Shown: one piece after another, positions 18,424 through 27,472 of the stretch
How positions within the stretch are numbered: position 1 is the first letter of the stretch
Layout: every line of letters starts with the position of its first letter
Notes under the pieces: model-generated
Database searches by the model: none
What the model saw: only the letters and a program-made list of their open reading frames with translations
Told to the model about the DNA's origin: nothing
Program-made: the position numbers and the translations under genes
From: Pseudochrobactrum saccharolyticum
GTDB lineage: Bacteria; Pseudomonadota; Alphaproteobacteria; Rhizobiales; Rhizobiaceae
DNA: 64,000 bases
Direction of reading: 5' to 3'
NCBI RefSeq assembly: GCF_008801715.1
Contig: NZ_VZPG01000001.1
Span: forward strand, 124,001-188,000

Positions 18424-19029
18424 ATGAGCAAGATTCGATCAATATGTGTCTATTGCGGTTCTTCAACCGGCAATAATCCGGTTTACCGGGAAGCAGGACT
18501 GGCTCTTGGCCGCTCCATTGCAGAAAACGGTCTTCGCCTGATCTATGGCGGCGGCACAAAAGGAATTATGGGCGCGGTTGCAGAAGGCGCTTATAAGGCC
18601 GGCGGCAAAGTCACCGGTATCATTCCGACATTTCTTCTCAATAAAGAAGCTGACGGCAAGCAGAATGAAATGCTTGATGAGCAGATCATTACCGAGAATA
18701 TGCATCAGCGCAAACAGCTGATGTTTGAACGCTCGGATGCATTTGTCACCCTGCCGGGTGGTATTGGTTCTGTTGAGGAAATCGTAGAAATGATGACCTG
18801 GGCACAGCTCGGCCATCATAAAAAGCCGATGGTTTTCGCCAATATCAATCATTTCTGGGAGCCGATGATCGCCATGCTCGATCATATGCGCACAGAAGGC
18901 TTTATCCATACCGGCCATCGCGTGCAGCCTAAAATGCTGGATACTGTGGAAGAAATTATCCCTTACATCTTTGATGCAGCCGCGAAAGGCGATGCATCCG
19001 GTGATGAAGAGATTATTGCCCGCATGTAA
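18424..19029 (+). CDS. LOG family protein (TIGR00730, Rossmann fold)
   Basis: The 201-residue protein belongs to the LOG group, many members of which are cytokinin riboside 5'-monophosphate phosphoribohydrolases that also act on AMP-like nucleotides. It shows CVYCGSSTG at residues 8-16, YGGGTKGIMG at about 41-50, and the catalytic-site motif PGGIGSVEE near 111. The usual motif is PGGxGTxxE, so Thr is replaced by Ser, a mild variation. A purine-rich AAAAGAAAG precedes the ATG. It is a monocistronic unit ending in a good terminator. In bacteria outside plant contact the role is unclear. Confidence 0.88.
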   Translation: MSKIRSICVYCGSSTGNNPVYREAGLALGRSIAENGLRLIYGGGTKGIMGAVAEGAYKAGGKVTGIIPTFLLNKEADGKQNEMLDEQIITENMHQRKQLMFERSDAFVTLPGGIGSVEEIVEMMTWAQLGHHKKPMVFANINHFWEPMIAMLDHMRTEGFIHTGHRVQPKMLDTVEEIIPYIFDAAAKGDASGDEEIIARM

Positions 19030-19048
19030 GCAGATTACATGACTATTT

Positions 19049-19076
19049 AAAAAGCCCCTCAGTGAGGGGCTTTTTT
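19049..19076. terminator. Bidirectional terminator
   Basis: Hairpin AAAAAGCCCCTCA / TGAGGGGCTTTTTT between the LOG gene and the convergent rarD, with T-runs on both strands. Confidence 0.92.
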
Positions 19077-19086
19077 ATGTGTCCGA

Positions 19087-20010
19087 TTAAGATTTAGCGG
19101 CAATCGCTTTATCCGCTCGTGCTTCTTTCAGGATTGACCATGTATAGAGGATCAACCCTGCCCAGATCAGTGCGAAAGCATAGAGCTGCACTGTGTTAAA
19201 CGGTTCCTTGAAGGCGAAAACAGCGATCAGAAACAGCATGGTCGGTGTAATATACTGCATTAGTCCCAGCGTGGTGTAGCGCAGCAGTTTCGCGCCGGTG
19301 GCATACATAATCAGCGGCACAGCGGTAACAACCCCAGCCAGCATCAGCAGAGAAATATCCGCTGGCGTACCGGTAACAAAATGATCCTGCCCTTGTGTGT
19401 ATAGCCAGATTGCATAGGCACTGGCCGGAATGAACAGGATAATCACTTCCAGCATGAAACCCTGCGACGGGCCGATCGGCAGAGATTTACGGAAGAAACC
19501 ATAGAAGCCGAATGACAGTGGCAGAATGATAGATACCCATGGCAGACCGCCCTGCTCTACAGTCAGCAACACCACCGCAGCAGCGGCAAGGAATACGGCA
19601 ACCAGCTGTACTCTTGTCAGGCGCTCTTTAAGGAAAATCGCGCCAAGCAGCACATTGACCAGCGGGTTGATATAATAGCCCAGAGCCGCATCCAGCGCGT
19701 GATCATTGAAAATTGCCCAGACATAGACGCCCCAGTTCAACGTGATCAGGGAAGCTGTCAGACAGGCCATTGCCAATGTGCGCGGATTGCGCAAGGCTGC
19801 GCCAACATCTTTAGTGCGCCCCATAAACACCAGAATGATCGCTGCGACCGGCAATGACCAGATCACCCGATGCGCCAGCACTTCCACAACCGGAATATGG
19901 GCAACCGCTTTCATATAAAACGGGAAAAGCCCCCAGAACAAATAGGCCAGCATCGCGAAAATAAAACCGCGTGTCGCCTCCGGCATTGCCGCTTGAGACC
20001 GGTCACTCAT
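19087..20010 (-). CDS. rarD: EamA family transporter RarD
   Basis: The 307-residue protein has ten TM helices of the drug/metabolite (EamA) superfamily. The RarD-type start GFIFAMLAYLFWGLFPFYMK near residues 15-34 and the motif LNWGVYVWAIFNDHALDAALGYYINPL (about 98-125) are diagnostic of the RarD subgroup. It is likely an inner-membrane exporter, but the substrate is unknown (the E. coli name comes from chloramphenicol sensitivity). It stands 118 bp after cimA on the same strand and may be in the cysS-GFA-cimA run or separate. The motif match is clear. Confidence 0.88.
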   Translation of the reverse strand: MSDRSQAAMPEATRGFIFAMLAYLFWGLFPFYMKAVAHIPVVEVLAHRVIWSLPVAAIILVFMGRTKDVGAALRNPRTLAMACLTASLITLNWGVYVWAIFNDHALDAALGYYINPLVNVLLGAIFLKERLTRVQLVAVFLAAAAVVLLTVEQGGLPWVSIILPLSFGFYGFFRKSLPIGPSQGFMLEVIILFIPASAYAIWLYTQGQDHFVTGTPADISLLMLAGVVTAVPLIMYATGAKLLRYTTLGLMQYITPTMLFLIAVFAFKEPFNTVQLYAFALIWAGLILYTWSILKEARADKAIAAKS

Positions 20011-20128
20011 AGTTATCCATCCTCAGATTTCCGGTCTCGGGCTTTATTCTTACAGCGGGAGCCGTTCATTACAATTGCATCAGTAACAACCGGTACTCCC
20101 GTTTCATCGGCTCCGCAAACGGCAAATT

Positions 20129-21742
20129 TTATTCTGCTGCAATATGTCCCGCAAGTTCGCGGTTTTTCATCAGCTTATAGACGACAGAATCCATCAGTGC
20201 CTGAAAGGATGCATCAATAATATTGTCCGACACACCGACTGTGCGCCAGCGCTGGCCGCTGGCATCATGCGACTCGATCAGAACGCGGGTGATCGCTTCC
20301 GTACCGCCATTGAGGATACGGACTTTAAAATCGACCAGTTCCAAATCGGCCAGTTCTTCCTGATAGCGGCCGAGATCCTTGCGCAAGGCAAGGTCAAGCG
20401 CGTTAACCGGACCATGACCTTCGGCCACCGACAAGTGCTCCTCACCGTCGATGATGATTTTCACAATCGCCTCCGACACGGTTTTCAGGCAGCCATTGCT
20501 GTCATAGCGGCGCTCAACCATACAGCGGAAAGCTTCAACACGGAAAAACTGCGGCACCGCACCGAGTTGCTGACGGGCGAGCAGCTCAAAACTCGCATCC
20601 GCGCTTTCATAGGCATAGCCCTGCGCTTCACGTTCTTTGACCAGCGCGATCAGCGTATCGAGATGACGATCATCTTTAGCAACCTGAATGCCGCGCTTGT
20701 TGAGCTCAGCAATAAAATTGGATTTACCACCCTGATCGGACACCATGACACGGCGATGATTGCCCACCATTTCCGGCGGCACATGTTCATAGGTTTTAGG
20801 CTCTTTCAGCAAAGCAGAAGCATGAATGCCTGCTTTGGTAGCGAAAGCTGAACTGCCGGTAAAAGCCGCCTGATCGTTCGGCGCGCGGTTGAGAATATCG
20901 TCAAAAGTGCGGGACAGTTTGGTAATACCTGCCAACGCATCGATGCTGATGCCGACTTCGAAACGGTCTGCCCAGACCGGTTTAAGCATCAATGTCGGGA
21001 TCAGCGTGACAAGATTGGCATTGCCGCAACGCTCGCCGATACCATTGAGCGTGCCCTGCACCTGCCGCACACCGGCATCAATTGCGGCCAGCGACACGGC
21101 AACAGCCTGTTCCGTGTCATTATGCGCATGAATACCCAGACATTCGCCCGGCACAACAGCTTTGACTGCACGGACAATGTCACCGACTTCACCCGGTTGC
21201 GTGCCGCCATTGGTATCGCAAAGCACTACCCAGCGCGCACCGGCACCATAGGCCGCTTTGGCACAAGCCAGCGCATAATCAGGATTGGCTTTAAAGCCGT
21301 CGAAGAAATGCTCGCAATCGACAATACATTCCTTACCGGCCATACGCGCAGCAGTGACTGATGAAGTGATCGATTCCAGATTATCTTCAAGAGAACAACC
21401 AAGCGCCAGATGCACATGGTAGTCCCAGCTTTTGGCAACATAGGTGATAACATCGCTGGAGGCCTGCAACAGTACCGACATGCCCGGATCATTGGAGGTG
21501 GAAACACCCGGGCGTTTGGTCATACCAAAAGCGGCGAACTTCGCCTTTGCCGTATGTTTGCGCTGAAAAAAGCTCGTATCTGTCGGGTTTGCACCCGGAT
21601 AACCGCCCTCAACATAATCCATGCCGAAATCATCCAGCATGGCGGCAATGGCTTTCTTATCCGCAACAGAGAAATCAATGCCCGGTGTCTGCTGACCATC
21701 GCGCAGGGTGGTATCATAAATATAGATACGCTCTTTTTTCAT
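20129..21742 (-). CDS. cimA: (R)-citramalate synthase
   Basis: CimA condenses pyruvate and acetyl-CoA to citramalate, a threonine-independent route to 2-oxobutyrate for isoleucine. The protein, 537 residues from the chosen start, is a HMG-CoA-lyase-like TIM barrel with the active-site motif DTTLRDGQQTPG at about 8-19 and HAHNDTEQA near 201, and the C-terminal LeuA-type regulatory domain (about 390-530). The second ATG (21742) is chosen because GGAGGA lies 10 bp before it; the first ATG lacks a site. It follows the GFA gene by 39 bp, in a cysS-GFA-cimA run. The alternative 2-isopropylmalate synthase is less likely given the TIGR00977-like length and motifs. Confidence 0.92.
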   Translation of the reverse strand: MKKERIYIYDTTLRDGQQTPGIDFSVADKKAIAAMLDDFGMDYVEGGYPGANPTDTSFFQRKHTAKAKFAAFGMTKRPGVSTSNDPGMSVLLQASSDVITYVAKSWDYHVHLALGCSLEDNLESITSSVTAARMAGKECIVDCEHFFDGFKANPDYALACAKAAYGAGARWVVLCDTNGGTQPGEVGDIVRAVKAVVPGECLGIHAHNDTEQAVAVSLAAIDAGVRQVQGTLNGIGERCGNANLVTLIPTLMLKPVWADRFEVGISIDALAGITKLSRTFDDILNRAPNDQAAFTGSSAFATKAGIHASALLKEPKTYEHVPPEMVGNHRRVMVSDQGGKSNFIAELNKRGIQVAKDDRHLDTLIALVKEREAQGYAYESADASFELLARQQLGAVPQFFRVEAFRCMVERRYDSNGCLKTVSEAIVKIIIDGEEHLSVAEGHGPVNALDLALRKDLGRYQEELADLELVDFKVRILNGGTEAITRVLIESHDASGQRWRTVGVSDNIIDASFQALMDSVVYKLMKNRELAGHIAAE

Positions 21743-21781
21743 TGTTGTTCTTTCCTCCATATCCGTATTTATGCGTGAGAT

Positions 21782-22279
21782 TTATGCATGGCCTTGTGGC
21801 CATGTCTCAGTGTCATGATCCGGATGCTGATAAGATACCATAGTGCGCACGAATTCCGCACTTTCAGGATCACGTTCTGTCGTATAGGCAGGCAAGGTGC
21901 TCAGCTTGTCCAGATAAGGCAACCTGCCCTCCATGCCCCATTGCACAACCGGCTCAATTTCCTGCGGATTGTCAAAAGCCGCAATGGACAGCGCCAGACC
22001 GTCCGGCGCTTCATAGGTCAGCGGTGTGCCGCAACCGGCACAAAAGCCGCGCTGCACATGGTTGGATGAGCGGAACAGTTTTCGTGTTCCGCGCGTCCAT
22101 TCCAAGGTCCCCTCTTTAACGGAGACCAAAGGAGCAAAATAATTGCCGAAGGCTTTCTGGCACATGCGACAATGACAGATGGATGCACTGCCCAGCTGCC
22201 CCTTCACACGAAAACGCACGGCACCGCATTGGCAGCCGCCGCTGGCGACCGGATTTTCACTCAGCGTTTCACTTCCCAT
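21782..22279 (-). CDS. GFA family zinc-binding protein
   Basis: The 165-residue protein has the GFA (formerly glutathione-dependent formaldehyde-activating) fold. Cysteines in pairs probably bind zinc: CQCGAV at residues 16-21, CHCRMC near 35-40, and GFCAGCGTP near 78-86. True formaldehyde activation is doubtful for most members, so no reaction is claimed. Its first 19 bp overlap the 3' end of cysS, which implies translational coupling. It lies between cysS and cimA. Confidence 0.88.
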   Translation of the reverse strand: MGSETLSENPVASGGCQCGAVRFRVKGQLGSASICHCRMCQKAFGNYFAPLVSVKEGTLEWTRGTRKLFRSSNHVQRGFCAGCGTPLTYEAPDGLALSIAAFDNPQEIEPVVQWGMEGRLPYLDKLSTLPAYTTERDPESAEFVRTMVSYQHPDHDTETWPQGHA

Positions 22280-23775
22280 GTTGTCACCCGTTCTCCGCTA
22301 GCCGGATCTTTGCCGTCCTTGAGCTGAATATTCTGTGCCAGCAATGAGTCACGAATACGGTCAGCTTCCGCCCAATTTTTCCCGTTAATGAATGCCAGAC
22401 GCTCGGCGATCTGTCTTTCAACATCTGCCGTGTCGACATCTGCGGCAGCGCTGAACAGATATTGCGCAGCCTCAGCCAGCAATTGCGCATCGTGAAGACC
22501 AAGCAGGTTAAGGCCGGAAACCAGCGCCTCCACATCACCCTGTTTATAGGCTTTGCGCAATTCTGTGAGTGCAGCCCATGTGTTCAGATCATCACCAATG
22601 GCATCAGCAAACACCCTTGCCTTATCCGCAGAAGCAGCAACCGGCTGTTCGGAAATCGCCTGATACCACTTCGCCAGTTCTTCACCGGATTCATTCAGAC
22701 GCTGCTGCGTCCAGTTGATCGGCTCACGATAATGGGTCTGCAACATCGAAAGGCGTGCAGCCATCCCTGTCCAGCGACGGCGGAACTCTTCCGGCGCATC
22801 TGTGCCTGACAATTGCGGCAGTTCCGATTTCAGCACATCGTCAATGGTGATGAAATTGCCCAGAGATTTGGACATTTTCTGACCTTCGACCTGCAGAAAA
22901 CCATTATGCATCCAGATATTGGCCATGCGTTCTGAACCAAAAGCGCAGCATGATTGGGCAATCTCATTCTCATGATGCGGGAATACCAGATCAATACCAC
23001 CGGCATGAATGTCGAAGGTATTTTTCAGCGGATCCTCGCATTTCAGACCACCGCCAAACGGCTCCAGCAATTTGGCCATCGACATGGCGGAGCACTCGAT
23101 GTGCCAGCCCGGACGACCGTGAACCGCAATACCTGCCGGAGACGGCCAGCCCGGCTCCCCCTCTTTGGATGGTTTCCACAGCACGAAATCCATCTCATCG
23201 CGCTTGTAAGATGCCACATCCACACGCGCACCGGCAATCATCTCATCCAGTGAGCGGCGGGCAAGCGCACCATAACGGGGACCATGGTCGCCGCTCATGG
23301 TTTTAACTGCAAACAGCACATGATCGTCAGCCACATAGGCATGACCGCGCTCGATCAGACGTTCGATCAGCTGGCGCATTTCTTCCAGATGTTCGGTTGC
23401 GCGCGGCTGGCTGGATGGTTCGAGATTGCCAAGCGCTGTTACATCGCTCTGGAACTGCGCATTGGTGCTTTCCGTGACTTTGCGAATAGCTTCATTCAGC
23501 GGCAGATCAGGATAATCGCGCACGGCACGCGCATTGATCTTGTCATCCACGTCAGTGAGGTTACGCGCATAAGTCACTTGGCTCTCACCATAGACATGGC
23601 GCAGCAGACGGAACAGCACGTCAAATACAATCACCGGACGCGCATTGCCGATATGGGCAAAATCATAAACTGTCGGGCCGCAGACATACATGCGCACATG
23701 ATCAGGATTGATCGGAACAAAGTCCTCTTTCCTGCGGGTCAGCGTATTATACAAACGCAATTCAGTGGCAGACAT
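22261..23775 (-). CDS. cysS: Cysteinyl-tRNA synthetase
   Basis: CysS charges tRNA-Cys. The 504-residue class I synthetase shows the HIGH-type motif FAHIGNAR near 37-44, zinc ligands around CGPTVYD (near 28) and HECSAM-like HIECSAM (about 230), and the KMSKS motif [11 protein letters not shown] at about 297. The ATG at 23775 is chosen because AAGGGAAG precedes it by 4 bp; an ATG 18 bp upstream has no site. It is first in a cysS-GFA-cimA run. A 367-bp gap upstream holds its promoter. Confidence 0.95.
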   Translation of the reverse strand: MSATELRLYNTLTRRKEDFVPINPDHVRMYVCGPTVYDFAHIGNARPVIVFDVLFRLLRHVYGESQVTYARNLTDVDDKINARAVRDYPDLPLNEAIRKVTESTNAQFQSDVTALGNLEPSSQPRATEHLEEMRQLIERLIERGHAYVADDHVLFAVKTMSGDHGPRYGALARRSLDEMIAGARVDVASYKRDEMDFVLWKPSKEGEPGWPSPAGIAVHGRPGWHIECSAMSMAKLLEPFGGGLKCEDPLKNTFDIHAGGIDLVFPHHENEIAQSCCAFGSERMANIWMHNGFLQVEGQKMSKSLGNFITIDDVLKSELPQLSGTDAPEEFRRRWTGMAARLSMLQTHYREPINWTQQRLNESGEELAKWYQAISEQPVAASADKARVFADAIGDDLNTWAALTELRKAYKQGDVEALVSGLNLLGLHDAQLLAEAAQYLFSAAADVDTADVERQIAERLAFINGKNWAEADRIRDSLLAQNIQLKDGKDPASGERVTTWEVKR

Positions 23776-24142
23776 CTGACTTCCCTTTAACATACGGTTC
23801 TAAAGCACAAACAAGACTTGCGCAGCCTGCTGGCCGGTGCATTTGTCTGCTTCAAAAGGAAAAGGAAGACGAAAACATCCGAGCCAGCAATCTGCTAGCG
23901 AATAATGACCGCAATAATACAAATGGTGTTTGCGAATGGTGTTTTCATGACAGCACTTATCTCTCTGATCCTGTGCCGCGTCAAGAGACAGCTCAGAGAT
24001 TTTTGTGACCGGCAGTCATCATGACACGCGGCATTACCGCCGTGACATTACCCAGATTTGCGCCCGAATTTGCACATTTCCAGCCATGCTTCAGTCCTAT
24101 TTTTCACGATAATGGGAGCTGTGAGTTAGGGAAGGAAACATT
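23776..24142. other. Divergent intergenic region upstream of cysS
   Basis: About 370 bp between cysS (minus) and a small gene (plus). I see no conserved riboswitch, tRNA or gene. A short GACACGCGGC ... GCCGTGAC inverted pair lies near 24022-24045. Confidence 0.4.
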
Positions 24143-24325
24143 ATGAAAAAGATCTTCAGCGCATCTAAAAAAGATCAGCTTACCGAGCAGTATCGTGCAA
24201 TCGGCCCTGCATTTTTGGCGGCAGCTCTGCGGTCGGCACCGCGCAGCCACCGTGACGAGAAGCGGCTGCACGTCTCTTATCTGCCGTCAGATAAGACCTT
24301 ACGACCACAACAGACGGCTAAATAG
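24143..24325 (+). CDS. Small protein of unknown function (60 aa)
   Basis: I judge this to be a real gene because an AAGGAAA site lies just before the ATG and the N-terminus MKKIFSASKKDQLTEQYRA is polar and well-formed. The middle IGPAFLAAALRSAP is a short amphipathic or weakly hydrophobic stretch, and the C-terminus is basic (16 residues K/R/H). Similar small basic proteins with an IGPA-type middle are found in related alphaproteobacteria, from memory. Its end overlaps the convergent lysE by 27 bp. No function is known. Confidence 0.6.
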   Translation: MKKIFSASKKDQLTEQYRAIGPAFLAAALRSAPRSHRDEKRLHVSYLPSDKTLRPQQTAK

Positions 24326-24913
24326 GCTGAACGCAATCGCCCACATAATGATGCCGATAATGCAGTCGAGAATACGCCATGCCGAAGGTTTGGCAAAAAA
24401 CGGCTGCAGCAATCGTGCACCATAGCCGAGCGAGAAAAACCAGACAAAAGAGGCTGTTATCGCACCCAGCCCATAGGCCAGACGCGCCTGCCCTTCAAAA
24501 CGGGCAGAGAGGCTGCCGACCAGTACGACCGTATCAAGATAGACATGCGGATTGAGAAAGGTCAGCGCCAGACAAGTCCCGACTGCAGCTTTCAGGCTGA
24601 CCGCACCGCCATTGCCGGCACGCAACCCGTCAGGATGCATTGCACGACGAAAAGCAGACAGACCATACCAGAACAGAAAAGCAACGCCACCGACAGTCAC
24701 CACTGTAATCAATGAAGGGGACTTTGCGATCAGTGTGCCCAGCCCTGCAACGCCTGCGGCAATCAGCAAGGCATCAGACAGAGCACAGATCAGACAGAGA
24801 ATAAACACATGCTGACGCAGCAGTCCCTGTCTCAGAATATAGGCATTTTGCGCACCAATGGCGACAATCAAGGATAGTCCGAGCAGAAAGCCCGAAATTG
24901 CTGCTGTTCCCAC
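24299..24913 (-). CDS. LysE/ArgO family amino acid exporter
   Basis: The 204-residue inner-membrane protein has six predicted TM helices and the LysE family start SGFLLGLSLIVAIGAQNAYIL (near residues 7-20), plus FLNPHVYLDTVVLVGS (about 119-134), a family signature. The family exports basic amino acids such as lysine or arginine, driven by proton exchange. An LysR-type partner gene (argP/lysG) is usual but absent here. It lies beside the 56-bp repeat block at 24938. The specific substrate is not determined. Confidence 0.88.
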   Translation of the reverse strand: MGTAAISGFLLGLSLIVAIGAQNAYILRQGLLRQHVFILCLICALSDALLIAAGVAGLGTLIAKSPSLITVVTVGGVAFLFWYGLSAFRRAMHPDGLRAGNGGAVSLKAAVGTCLALTFLNPHVYLDTVVLVGSLSARFEGQARLAYGLGAITASFVWFFSLGYGARLLQPFFAKPSAWRILDCIIGIIMWAIAFSLFSRLLWS

Positions 24914-24937
24914 GATATACTCGTTCTTGTTAAATTG

Positions 24938-25098
24938 ACGCGCATCTTATCCGCAAACCGGCAACCACTTTTCGGGATGCAAACTTTACATCAACGCGCA
25001 TCCTACCCGAAAACCGGCAACCACTTTTCGGGATGCAAACTTTACATCAACGCGCATCCTACCCGAAAACCGGCAACCACTTTTCGGGATGCGCTTTA
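24938..25098. repeat. Three tandem copies of a 56-bp palindromic repeat (family A)
   Basis: The unit begins ACGCGCATCYTAYCCG and contains AAACCGGCAACCACTTTTCGGGATGC. Copies start at 24938, 24994 and 25050, with period 56; the last is followed by GCGCTTTAGG. Copies two and three are near-identical to each other and the first differs at a few positions. Each unit can fold: CCGAAAA/TTTTCGG flanks ACCGGCAACCAC. Related single copies are at 41129-41177, 52106-52148 and 52162-52210. It is intergenic between lysE and the SRAP gene. Not a CRISPR, because there are no unique spacers. Confidence 0.9.
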
Positions 25099-25121
25099 GG
25101 TTATGTTTTTGAAAGAATTAA

Positions 25122-25919
25122 TTAAAACATACTGAACTGGTCGTCATTGTCATCTGTTTTCTTTTTGACAGCAGTTTTTTTAGGTTTAGCCGGTTTTTTG
25201 ACGACTGGTTCCTGGGAAACTGTCAGCTCTTCCACTACCTCATGCACATCTGTGCCAAAATAACGGGCATTATTGATCTTGTCCGAGACGGGAATCGCCT
25301 CAAAAAAATCATCCTGCACCGGTTTGAGCAAATGCTTTACATCCTTGGCACGGTTGCGCTTGCAATCCAGCCACTCCTGATAGTCCTCAGGATGAATCAC
25401 CAGCGGCAGGCGGTCATGAATGTGCGATAATGCATGATTGGAAGCCGTCGTCAGAATGGCTGCCGTATCCATCTGCGAACCGTCACCGCTCACCCATGTT
25501 TCCATCAACGCGCCAAACGCAACGGTTCCGCCATGGCGCGGACGTATCCAATAGGCCTGTTTTCTGCCGTCACCGAGTTTACGCCATTCATAGAACCCCG
25601 TTACCGGCAGCAAGCTACGCCGGTGCTCCATCGCAGTGCGAAAAGACGGCTTTTCATGTGCCGTCTCGGAACGGGCATTAATCATCAGCGGAAAGTTCAG
25701 CGGGTCTTTTGTCCATGACGGCACAAAGCCCCAACGCACCAGCATTGCAATACGATCCGGCCGGTTGCTGCCGGGTGCCGGTGTTTCACCGTTCATCACA
25801 ATCATGATCGGTTGGGTCGGTGAAATATTATAGCGCGGCGGAAAGGCTTCATCGACAATCACGCCGAACTGCGCCTCCACCTCATCAATTGTTGCCAGTA
25901 ATGCAAAACGTCCACACAT
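25122..25919 (-). CDS. SOS response-associated peptidase (SRAP, YedK/HMCES family)
   Basis: SRAP proteins bind abasic sites in single-stranded DNA and form a covalent link through Cys2. The start at 25919 gives MCGRFALL, placing the catalytic cysteine at position 2, so upstream Met/alternative starts are rejected. Other catalytic-type residues are visible: Asn in LMINARSET (near 77), Glu in GFYEWRKLG (near 107) and His in SHIHDRLP (near 160). The C-terminal 40 residues form a Lys/Pro/Asp-rich tail (KKPAKPKKTAVKKKTDDND) longer than in YedK. It is divergently transcribed from a Nudix gene across 91 bp. Confidence 0.92.
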   Translation of the reverse strand: MCGRFALLATIDEVEAQFGVIVDEAFPPRYNISPTQPIMIVMNGETPAPGSNRPDRIAMLVRWGFVPSWTKDPLNFPLMINARSETAHEKPSFRTAMEHRRSLLPVTGFYEWRKLGDGRKQAYWIRPRHGGTVAFGALMETWVSGDGSQMDTAAILTTASNHALSHIHDRLPLVIHPEDYQEWLDCKRNRAKDVKHLLKPVQDDFFEAIPVSDKINNARYFGTDVHEVVEELTVSQEPVVKKPAKPKKTAVKKKTDDNDDQFSMF

Positions 25920-26010
25920 AATATTTGGTGTTGCGAGTTTTACCGTAAAGGTCAAGGTACCTGATAAACAAAGCTTGCAAATCTGCGGGCAGGTTTTTAC
26001 CACTCATTCT

Positions 26011-26436
26011 ATGATACAGGACATTTCCCCTCACCCGCTCATCGCCCATGGTGCCTCCATCATCTGCCGTAAGGAGAACCGTTTCCTGCTGGTGAAACGC
26101 GGCAAGGAGCCACTCAAAGGTTCACTCGCTTTTCCGGGTGGCGGGGTTGAAGCCGGAGAAAATGCCGAACAGGCCGCACGGCGTGAACTCACAGAAGAAA
26201 CCGGCTTGCACTGCAGCCGCCTGCGGCTGGTCGATACAATTGATCTGTCTCAGGAAGGGCTTTACGGCAAGGTCTATAATCTTTGCATTTTCCGCGCTTA
26301 TGACCTCAGCGGACAGGAACAGGCCGGAGACGATGCCGTTTCGCTGCACTGGCTGACAGTTGAGGATATGCTGCAGCATATTGTGACCGTCAGCACTTTG
26401 GCTTTTGCTCGCCGTATTCTGCAGGAAGAAGGCTGA
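26011..26436 (+). CDS. Nudix hydrolase
   Basis: The 141-residue protein has the Nudix box G-x5-E-x7-RE-x-x-EE-x-G (residues about 45-67: GGGVEAGENAEQAARRELTE). Nudix enzymes hydrolyse nucleoside diphosphates linked to another moiety; the substrate here is unknown, and 8-oxo-dGTP or ADP-ribose types are possible. The ATG at 26011 is chosen; an in-frame TTG 36 bp upstream lacks a site and would overlap the divergent SRAP promoter region. A TIGR02301 gene follows by 57 bp, probably cotranscribed. Confidence 0.88.
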   Translation: MIQDISPHPLIAHGASIICRKENRFLLVKRGKEPLKGSLAFPGGGVEAGENAEQAARRELTEETGLHCSRLRLVDTIDLSQEGLYGKVYNLCIFRAYDLSGQEQAGDDAVSLHWLTVEDMLQHIVTVSTLAFARRILQEEG

Positions 26437-26493
26437 GCGCCTTGAAACAGCCTGATTACTGCACAATTTATAGTGAAGGCGCGGAGTATATGT

Positions 26494-26880
26494 ATGACCC
26501 GATTTCTTGTTAGCTTCCTGTTGGTTACAGGATTTTCTGTTTCCGCTCTTTCCGCACAGGCACAAACACAGGAAACCAGCGGCCCGCCCTATGAAAGCCA
26601 GATGATCCAGCTGGCAGGCACCCTCGGCTCCCTCCACTATTTGAGCAATCTTTGCGGCGACAAAACCAGTCTCTGGCGCGATCAGATGAATGAACTGCTC
26701 ACCGCTGAAAAAGCAGATGAAACGCGACGTAAAAATCTGGTTTCAGCCTTTAACAACAACTACCGCAGCTATGCTGATAATTACAGCCAATGTACCGATC
26801 AGGCGCTGAAAGCAATCGACCGGTTTAAATTGCAGGGTGAAAAGCTCTCTGAAGGACTGGTTGCCCATTACGGCAATTAA
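26494..26880 (+). CDS. TIGR02301 family exported protein
   Basis: The 128-residue protein starts with a clear signal peptide (MTRFLVSFLLVTGFSVSALS followed by AQAQ). The mature part is helical with two cysteines (LCGDK near 55 and QCTD near 103) and the motif YESQMIQLAGTLGSLHYL that marks TIGR02301, a small rhizobial family of unknown function. The start at 26494 is preferred because GGAG lies 8 bp before it; a GTG at 26473 would add seven residues without improving the signal. It follows the Nudix gene by 57 bp and likely acts in the periplasm. Confidence 0.85.
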   Translation: MTRFLVSFLLVTGFSVSALSAQAQTQETSGPPYESQMIQLAGTLGSLHYLSNLCGDKTSLWRDQMNELLTAEKADETRRKNLVSAFNNNYRSYADNYSQCTDQALKAIDRFKLQGEKLSEGLVAHYGN

Positions 26881-27111
26881 CCAAAACTTCATTCATTGCA
26901 ATAAAGGCGAAATCTGCCATTCACAAACCATCGCAATCTGTTAACAAGAGATTAAATTATTGATGGTGATGCGTCGGCTGATGGTGTAAGAAACGGTCTT
27001 CAGATAGTCGTTTCTGCTCTGAATGGCTCTATGACAGCACTTTCTTTAGCTAAGTCCTGTCCGTCTTCTGCGATGCAGTGTCCAACGGCATAAAGCCAAG
27101 GTGATATTTTA

Positions 27112-27369
27112 ATGAATCATGCTCCGACAGACCTCGATGAATTGATTGCCCATGAGAAAAAACAGGCGGCGATCGAATATCAGCATGAAGCCTGGGCTGA
27201 CGGGATTTCAGAAGGCATTGAACCGGAAATTCTCGCAGAGGCTGCTTTTGCCAATGCACTGACCGAACTTCTGCGCAGCACGGGCGAAGATGCGGCACTT
27301 GGCCTGCTCGATAAATTGCGCGAACAGATCATTGCCGGTGAGTTTCTGCCCAACCGTATTTTGCAGTAA
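27112..27369 (+). CDS. Small acidic protein of unknown function (85 aa)
   Basis: An 85-residue acidic, mostly helical protein without signal or TM segment: MNHAPTDLDELIAHEKKQ ... EGIEPEILAEAAFANALTEL. It has no recognised domain; the composition and codon use match the genome, and the rhizobial-type sequence (GIEPEILAEAAF) suggests a conserved small cytosolic protein. The upstream gap of 230 bp carries no other gene. It is followed by a 104-bp gap and an exported protein. Function is unknown. Confidence 0.7.
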   Translation: MNHAPTDLDELIAHEKKQAAIEYQHEAWADGISEGIEPEILAEAAFANALTELLRSTGEDAALGLLDKLREQIIAGEFLPNRILQ

Positions 27370-27472
27370 TTTTGCAGTAATTTCGCGAGCACAGTCGGCA
27401 TCCGTCATAATTTGTGCTATTGGATGCCGTAAACATTTATTTTGAATATATATTTATCTTCCGGAGTTTCTG

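Noticed and set aside
20129-21742. 2-isopropylmalate synthase (leuA)
   Set aside because: The length, the DTTLRDGQQTPGIDFS start and the regulatory domain fit citramalate synthase better.
24938-25098. CRISPR array
   Set aside because: Three near-identical 56-bp units without unique spacers, and no cas genes; this is a tandem palindromic repeat.
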